Below are positions 29,728 through 35,881 of a DNA stretch of 35,881 nucleotides, piece by piece. The DNA is from Cyclostephanos tholiformis (taxonomy: Eukaryota; Bacillariophyta; Thalassiosirophyceae; Thalassiosirales; Thalassiosiraceae). A model generated the notes under the pieces. The model searched no databases, was not told the origin of the DNA, and worked only from the letters and a program-made list of their open reading frames with translations. How positions within the stretch are numbered: position 1 is the stretch's first letter; each line of letters opens with the position of its first letter. Location of the stretch: positions 1-35,881 of the forward strand of contig JALLPB010000015.1 in assembly GCA_036939975.1 (NCBI GenBank), read 5' to 3'. Position numbers and translations under genes: made by a program.

Positions 29728-32700
29728 TCATTGTCTTGCATCTGCCAGTAAATGCCGACAATACACCCTCAAAAAGAAAATCCTAGGGGTCACCAGGGCT
29801 GCTTCTTGTTCCTTTGAGGGACTACCCCAACACGCCACAGTGTCCCAGAGATGGATAGGAACTTCTGCATTGTCACTTTTGATGGCTTTAGCAAGATCAT
29901 GTTCTCTCTTTAGCTTTATGAAGAGGGATGACTCCTCCTCTGAAATGGAACTTTGAAGACTGGTGGTCAATGCTTGGGGGATGGGCCGCAATGGCACTGG
30001 ACGCCCCAAGGGCATGTTGTCAGTCATGCTCGAGCTGCTTCTGCATTCATTTGTGCTTCCAAGAGAGCTGCCGCCGGAGGTCTTGACCAAGGCGGCATTT
30101 GTTGGAGCTGGCCAGGACTGTGGTGCAAACCTGTCTTCACTCATTTCTGTTCCATTGAAGAAGCTGTCAGCAACTTCAGTGGCTGGACCAGATGGCAGTG
30201 TGCATCCCGTGGCATGCCTTTCCTCTGATATTACTACCCCCCCCCCCCCCCCTTGTCCAATGGATCCAGTGGCCCATAATATAGATGTTGTCACTAGCGG
30301 CAAAAGTCCTTGAAGGATGGTGCCCCGAGTTGAGCTGTTGCTGATGAGGCGTTTGTCTATTCCCAATTGCATCTTGTAGACTCAAGGGAACGCACAGGTG
30401 GTGATGGGGCACTGTACCCAGCCCATTTTGTTGAACATACACTTGCATGCCACATGTGCTGATGGCTGCATCACATCCCATAACCCACCTGGATGCAAGA
30501 TGCTGTTGTCTGTAGACCCCCCGAGGAATTTGGGCCATGGAGGGAAGTGCCGGGATTTCTTGGGTGTAGATCTGTGTTGCAGGGTAGATAATGGGTTCAG
30601 ATGGAGCAAAGATGGACTCTTTGATACCTCGGAAACTAATGGCATGAATGGCTGAAGAGATGCCTCCAAACTTGGCATGGCTGAGAAGTGTGAATTGAAG
30701 ACCACTGGGTCCAAGAGTCAGCTGTCCAACAAGCTGTGTCAAGGATGTCCCACATGCAACATCCCAGAAAGATAGGGTCGAGGGAGAGGATCAAAACGCC
30801 AGAATGATCCCTTAGATTTGGTAACATGAGTCCAAGAATATAGAGGTCCCTGAAATCAGGACTGTGTGATTATCCCACTCAGCCTGGCATGCCAGGATTG
30901 AAGATCCCCCCATGGCACCACTATGTCACATCCAACTAGGGGCTCAAACAAGCATCTGAAGTGAGAGGTGACAAACACCAATGCCAGCTGAAGTTGAAGA
31001 GCTAAAACAAGCACGAGCCAACAAGGCCATTCCTGGGCCACCACAATCACAAAGGGTGCCATCAATAGGTTTGCAGCCATTTCCGTACAATGCCCGATGC
31101 ATGCTGCACTGGACTGGGACCTACCGGCACCACAATGAATCACTCCCTCATTTTCAAAGATGGATTGAGGCAAAGAATGTTTGCCACCTTGCTATCCAAC
31201 TTTTTGAACATGTCCAGAGATACTTTCTTGGTAGAGTCAGTTTCCAGGGTCTTGCTTTTGCTTGCAGCATGTCACAAGTGGACTTGAACCAAATAGTGGA
31301 CTGGTATGCCATGTGACAAGTGAGAAAATGAACGAAGGTTCCATTGATAGCCTGGTGGTATTTGGACTTGTCCTTCCAATACCCAGTCATGACCTGGTGG
31401 GCTTGAAGGGACACCCATGCATATCACGCAGCCACAGTGCTCTTGTTGTCCAGATCCACACTGGCAGCATTGCCCCATGCTTCAAGGATGTCATCACAAA
31501 TCTGGACTATTTGGTTGGATAGAAGAAGCATGATGTGTGCTGGCTTGAGCTTGAACGACAAAAGTAGGGCACATTCATCATTGATGTAGGCTACCATCAT
31601 GGACCAGAACACTCGAGTTGCATTGGCAGTCTTGATGGCCATGGCCTGGATGTGTGAGTCCCCCAACCGCTCCTTCATGCCATCACCCTGGCCCCCTCCA
31701 TGCCAAGCCTCATAGTTTTCCAGCATTTTGATTGTGGTGGTGCTGGAAATGATCTGAGGCTTATCCTTCCTGACAAATTGTGCGGGGTATTGAGTTTGCA
31801 TTGAATGAGCATAGCCAACGTTGGTGCCACCCCCCTTTAGCCCAATGGTCCTTCATCGGTGTTTTTGATTGAGTCCGCTGCGTCAAAGGTCCAAGTGGAA
31901 ATGACATCAATGATGGCCACGAGTTCGTCTCCTGAGGGATTCTTGCTCACAAACCAGAGGGCAGAGGGTGAACTCAGCCTCAGAGGCAAATGCATGACGG
32001 TTGAAGATGATCCCTGTATTCTTAGAGCGTTCTGTGAGAACGTCCACCTTGGCTTGTAGATCATGCATCATCAAGTAAAGTAAATTTATCATCAACTGGG
32101 TGTCAGTACCCATGATCTGAAGCATGCCCAATGGTGTGTCAGCATTGAGGGTAATAGTACCGGTACCTGTAGGCAGGAGGGGCGTTGAGGGAGCGAGGAG
32201 TTGTGCAATTGTCATTTAAGAGGGAGTGCCCTTGCTCAGCATGAGATCAATTTGTTCAAGTTGCTCAGATGCCTTTCACGAGCCTTCATGAGAGATGTCT
32301 AGAACCTGCAAGATGAGTCGCAGAATGTAGTCCTTTGAGACCTTGGCACCTTCGGCGAAACCCAATAACTCTTCCCTGAACTTGGTGAGATCAGTCTTGA
32401 TGAGGGAGAGCTCATGGGCGGTGGCTTGGCTGCTAGAAATTGTGATGTCCATGGCTTCCGCTAAAGACCTGTGCTCTTGTATGAGGCCCTTTAGATTGCC
32501 AAGGTGTACCTGAACTTCCTCAGAGACTCGTTGCTCTAGAACCTCTCTCAGTCATGAAGTGTCATATGTGTACCAGATGGCATCACGCAGAAGCTCGATT
32601 GCAGTGCGATGAGCACATGCGGAAGGGCCCCAGTCTGTGGTATCATAAATTTCACTAATTCCATCGTGAGCCTCTTATTCAAACAACAGATCCATCAACT

Positions 32701-33561
32701 CCTCATTGATGGCTTCTGACTTAACTTTGTGGGTGCTATCATTCAGAAGTACTGAGAGGGTATCATTGTTGGACTTGGTGATCACTTTGCTGAAAAATTC
32801 TAACCACTTTGCTGGAGGGAAGACACCCTATGCAAATAGTTCCTGAAAACATTGGGGTAGTTTCAGGCATTGAGTGCACGGTTCCATCAAAGCAGTAGGT
32901 CTTCCCAACACCATACCTCCTGGTGGGTAGTAAGTGTCTGCCACAGCAGGGAATTTCTTGGCAGGCTTGTTCTTGTTTGCAGCATGGGTGATCACACCAC
33001 AATGGGAGTATCCACTCACAAGCGGAGCGATGCAGAATCACGAGGACGTTCCAATCATTCCAAGGCAGAGTTTGGACCTTGATGTGGGGCTGATTAGGAT
33101 GCACAGAATGGAAGATTCGGTTTGCCTTGGAGCTGATGTCAATGGACTCTTTCTTGAGGGGCTTGGCAAGGACCATGAAGAGCCCCCTGGACTACCCCCC
33201 TGAGAGAAAGAGCAGATATTTCCTTCCCCCCATGCAGTGGAGTAGAAACAAGCACTTTGGGCTGGTGCTGGCACATGAGCAGAAGCAAAGCGGCTGCATG
33301 TGGCAACGCCGCCAAAGGTGGTGCTCATGGCAGATAGGTCAGGGTTCACGAGCAAGAAGTCGGAGAGGGAGCCATGCCTGTCTTCATCATTGGTGGCAAT
33401 GACAAGCTTCCGAAGGAGGTTGATCTCAATGGAGCTCTTGGATTGGGGGGATGGGTGAGCGGTGGGCTGAAGAAGCAGCAGTCACCGGGGCATGGGAGCA
33501 TCGAGCCATGGATCGCATAGGAGGGCAGGCGCCTGACATGGCGAAGAATGCAGAAGCGCAA
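29728..33561 (-). pseudogene. probable ORF1 (gag-like) region of the DIRS-like element, decayed
   Basis: Several minus-strand open pieces lie upstream of the RT in the position of ORF1. They include SGYSHCGVITHAANKNKPAK and AVADTYYPPGGMVLGRPTAL (about 33,010-32,890), AYINDECALLLSFKLKPAHI and SNQIVQICDDILEAWGNAA (31,600-31,450), RYAWVSLQAH-like and GTFVHFLTCHMA (31,420-31,310), and a Ser-rich region with HDLAKAIKSDNAEVPIHLW (about 29,900-29,820). I recall this set from repeated algal proteins but know no domain name. Many stops are present. Confidence 0.4.
30237..30252 (+). repeat. C16 homopolymer
   Basis: Sixteen consecutive C within the decayed ORF1 region (Gly-rich on the minus strand). 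It is likely length-variable and prone to sequencing error. Confidence 0.9.
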
Positions 33562-34318
33562 TTATTGGAGAAACAAAAAATGGATTCTTGAATTGTCTCA
33601 CGTCATCGTGGGTTAGACCGTGTGTGCTTCACGTCCAATCCCTCACGCCAACGCCCTTAATTCAGCCAAAAAATGCACCTCACAAGAACAGTAATTGTGA
33701 GAGTGCATCTTGGTGTATCTGTTTAATGTAGCGCTGGCAACCCAAAGTCATGACATGCATCTTCTTTGAATCAATGGACGACGTGTACTTGCCTTACATC
33801 ATACCAGACTTAATAAAAACTTCGGACACTTCTTTGTCTACCTTTAACTAGCTAAACTCCAGACAAGACACAATTAGCCCCATAACTCGAAAGGCTTTGA
33901 AGATATGAGTTCTCCTGTAATTGCAATCTTATTTCCATCAAGAAGGTGCTCTATAAGATTGCAATGGGGAGCTCTTCTTGAAATTGAAGTTATCCTGTCC
34001 ATTTTCTTGCTCGACCTCACCTATGTAAGATTGATTTTTTTGATGATTTTTTTGACACACCTGTGAATGCAAACTAATCTAGTGGCTCAGAAATCTCCCC
34101 ATCCACTACAGCATGGCCAACCGGAACCTGCGATATGCTGATTGAAGGGGGGGATTATGCCCCCTCCCCCGCGAGTGGTAATTTTGACTCAAGAGATGGT
34201 AGAATCTGGGGTGAAAGAACTTCCCCCCTAGATTAATCCAGATGAGTCTCATCAGATGATGACACAATGAAAATGGAAGAGCCTAACTGAGGTGCATAGC
34301 TATCATCTGATGGTTTAG
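33562..34318. other. stretch without a recognised gene
   Basis: About 760 bp between the DIRS-like element and the next remnant. No coding or structural signal can be supported. Confidence 0.5.
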
Positions 34319-35040
34319 GTGAGACATCTCTATTGTGCAGGACGTTACAAAAATGCTTTTAAGGCATGCACTGGCCTATTGAAACCGGCAGTGGTAGATA
34401 CAAAGAGCAGAATCAGTGTTACGAAAGCTGTCGACCGTATAAACAGTGAGTTGCTCTCATACCCAGAGGAAAATGCTCAAACAGAATATCACCCAAGCAT
34501 GATCATGCCAAAGAAAGCTATTAACAACAAGGATAGGCGTGTTGATTGGGTAACATACAAAAACATTAATGACTGGAATCAAAAGGGAAAGAAATTTCTT
34601 GTAAGCCTGGGGATGGGGCTTCCGGAGCAGGGTCTCATCCATAAGTAGTTCATTTGCATCTTGTTTCAAGGAGGAAATAAACTCACACGTGTACTCTTTT
34701 GTCTTTGTTCTTTTTATTTCAGATTCGATGGAGAGCAAGATGAGTCTCGTCTATGAGGATGCAGTGTGGTGTTGGAGGGGGGGATTTGCATAGCAGAATT
34801 AGAGAAGCAGGCAAAGGAGGCAGTGACATTGAAGAAGGCTGATCAATCTGTTGACGTGTTCAATAATGCAAAGAAAGCTCATGCCGAGTGGGTGAGGAAG
34901 TGTCGGTTGGTTGATGAGGACTGCTCACCGAAGTTAGATCGGAAGGAGAGTTATATATTGAGGGGGAGCACAAGCTGAAGGACTTTGGGACAATGAAGAA
35001 ATGTCAAGTGGCTTGGGGAGATCGGGAGGGGAATGACATG
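34319..35040 (+). pseudogene. transposase-like remnant lacking a catalytic core
   Basis: The first piece (34,319-34,648) has HLYCAGRYKNAFKACTGLL, SRISVTKAVDRIN and DRRVDWVTYKNINDWNQKGK. The last block resembles the segment just before the catalytic core in the DDE_1-type pseudogene at 12.9 kb (RWMTHQNIDIWFDCWEVFLV). The second piece (34,766-34,978) is Lys/Glu-rich and coiled-coil-like, as in the C-terminal tail of such transposases. Nothing between them resembles the D..D..D core, so an internally deleted copy is plausible. The family call is weak. Confidence 0.3.
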
Positions 35041-35435
35041 GGATGAGCATATGGTGGCGGCAGTTGAGGAATCAAGAGCGGAGCTTGGGCCTCCATTGTT
35101 CACTTTGGGGGAGGCCTGATGGGGTTTTTTACTCAATGAGGCTTTTCCCCATCGTCAACAACAGATTATTAAAGAGTATTAGATCATCGTATTATCCAAC
35201 CACCATAGTATCTCTCCATTTTGGCATGGATTTGGTGGACACCATGGTTAGTTTGTGATGGCAGGGGGGAATCTGACCAATATCATTCAAAACCCATCCA
35301 GGGCTGGAAGAACAATGCCCATACAGTCCATTTTGCCGTTTGAAAGTTGGTCATAACTCCAAAATTGGATGAGTTAGGGGCTTTTCATCTGGAGTTTGTA
35401 TTAAGACTGGTAGGATTTTGGGAAAATCAGGGTAT

Positions 35436-35690
35436 GGTTGAGCCCAAGTGATGTTGTTAGATATGCTTGAGGCTCCAACACTGCTTGAAGTGCATCCAAC
35501 ATCCATATCATATGTATACAAAGTGTTTTATTACCTTGATATGCTGTGGATGGGCATATGGGTCTGCCTTTACACTGATATTCCTTAGCAGGTCCGGTGG
35601 AGCCTGAGTGATGAGGTAATGTCAATGTTAGGCTCCAAATCCACTTGGAGTGCATCCCACATCCATTTCATATGTATACACAGTATCTTA
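35436..35690 (+). repeat. two-copy tandem repeat with 160-bp period
   Basis: GGCTCCAA...CATATGTATACA at 35,471-35,530 recurs at 35,631-35,690. A hand alignment gives 50 of 60 identical positions without gaps. Weaker similarity extends about 30 bp upstream of each copy (AGCC..AGTGATG). Confidence 0.8.
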
Positions 35691-35704
35691 GCTGGAAATG
35701 TTGC

Positions 35705-35824
35705 CGACATGTCGTGATGTGTTGGCCCAAAACGTCAGTGTCGCTCCAATTTTGGCCAGATGGGTCCATGTCGCCGACACAGAATTGAAGATGTCGTGGC
35801 AGTTTGTGTCGGCTTGAGCCGACA
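35705..35824. repeat. cluster of CGACA/TGTCG palindromes
   Basis: Three palindromes share the same half-site: CGACATGTCG (35,705-35,714), TGTCGCCGACA (35,769-35,779) and TGTCGGCTTGAGCCGACA (35,807-35,824). Further single TGTCG copies lie between. The heptamer GCCGACA occurs three times. Confidence 0.85.
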
Positions 35825-35881
35825 TATTCCAAATTTTCGAAAGTGCGTATGTAGAAATATACTATGGTATATTTGTACATA

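Noticed and set aside
35855..35874. AAATATAC-TATG-GTATATTT inverted repeat as a terminator or element end
   Set aside because: AT-only hairpins of this size are common by chance and there is no supporting context at the window edge.

Overview
This window looks like nuclear DNA of a stramenopile alga, most likely a diatom. The reasons are short GT-AG introns (88-129 bp), compact genes with small intergenic gaps, and mobile-element protein remnants (copia RNase H, a CWSH-type gag finger, a GHWSDD/PGHGK repeat protein) that I associate with diatom genomes. Genus cannot be decided from the sequence alone.

Left part, 1-11.6 kb (gene-dense, CpG-rich): seven genes alternate strictly in strand. They are methylmalonate-semialdehyde dehydrogenase (+), a membrane-anchored trypsin-like protease (-), a secreted or membrane galactose-mutarotase-like protein (+), an FCP1/SCP-type HAD phosphatase (-), a RidA/YjgF-family deaminase (+), a 76-residue membrane protein (-) and a class I cyclic-nucleotide phosphodiesterase (+). 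Exon joins were worked out by hand from splice signals, phase and family motifs. The set is mixed housekeeping and signalling with no obvious operon-like logic. The protease and the mutarotase-like gene are divergent, share about 416 bp of upstream DNA, and both encode C-terminally anchored proteins whose short cytoplasmic tails carry a YxxPhi motif. The phosphodiesterase reading frame is broken at a run of nine G.

Right part, 11.6-35.9 kb (repeat region, strongly CpG-poor): I see no intact host gene here. From left to right it holds a decayed DDE transposase (about 12.1-14.6 kb, +), a possible piggyBac-like fragment (15.65-16.2 kb, +), the RT/RNase H end of a Ty1/copia element (16.2-17.5 kb, +), and a decayed unclassified repeat-family protein of about 960 codons (18.6-21.5 kb, -). 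Then comes a large DIRS-like (tyrosine-recombinase) retroelement on the minus strand (about 22.0-33.6 kb). It is interrupted inside its reverse transcriptase by a second element: an LTR retrotransposon at 25,394-29,246 with two 268-bp LTRs and perfect 5-bp target duplications (GGGCA). Removing the insert and one GGGCA copy restores the RT frame. The inserted element carries gag, protease and integrase remnants but no RT/RNase H. The far right has another transposase-like remnant, a two-copy 160-bp tandem repeat, and a cluster of TGTCG/CGACA palindromes.

The strongest second-look items are the nested insertion with its exact footprint, the RT-less LTR element, the unclassified GHWSDD/PGHGK family, the abrupt loss of CpG at the gene/repeat boundary, and the matched protease/mutarotase pair.
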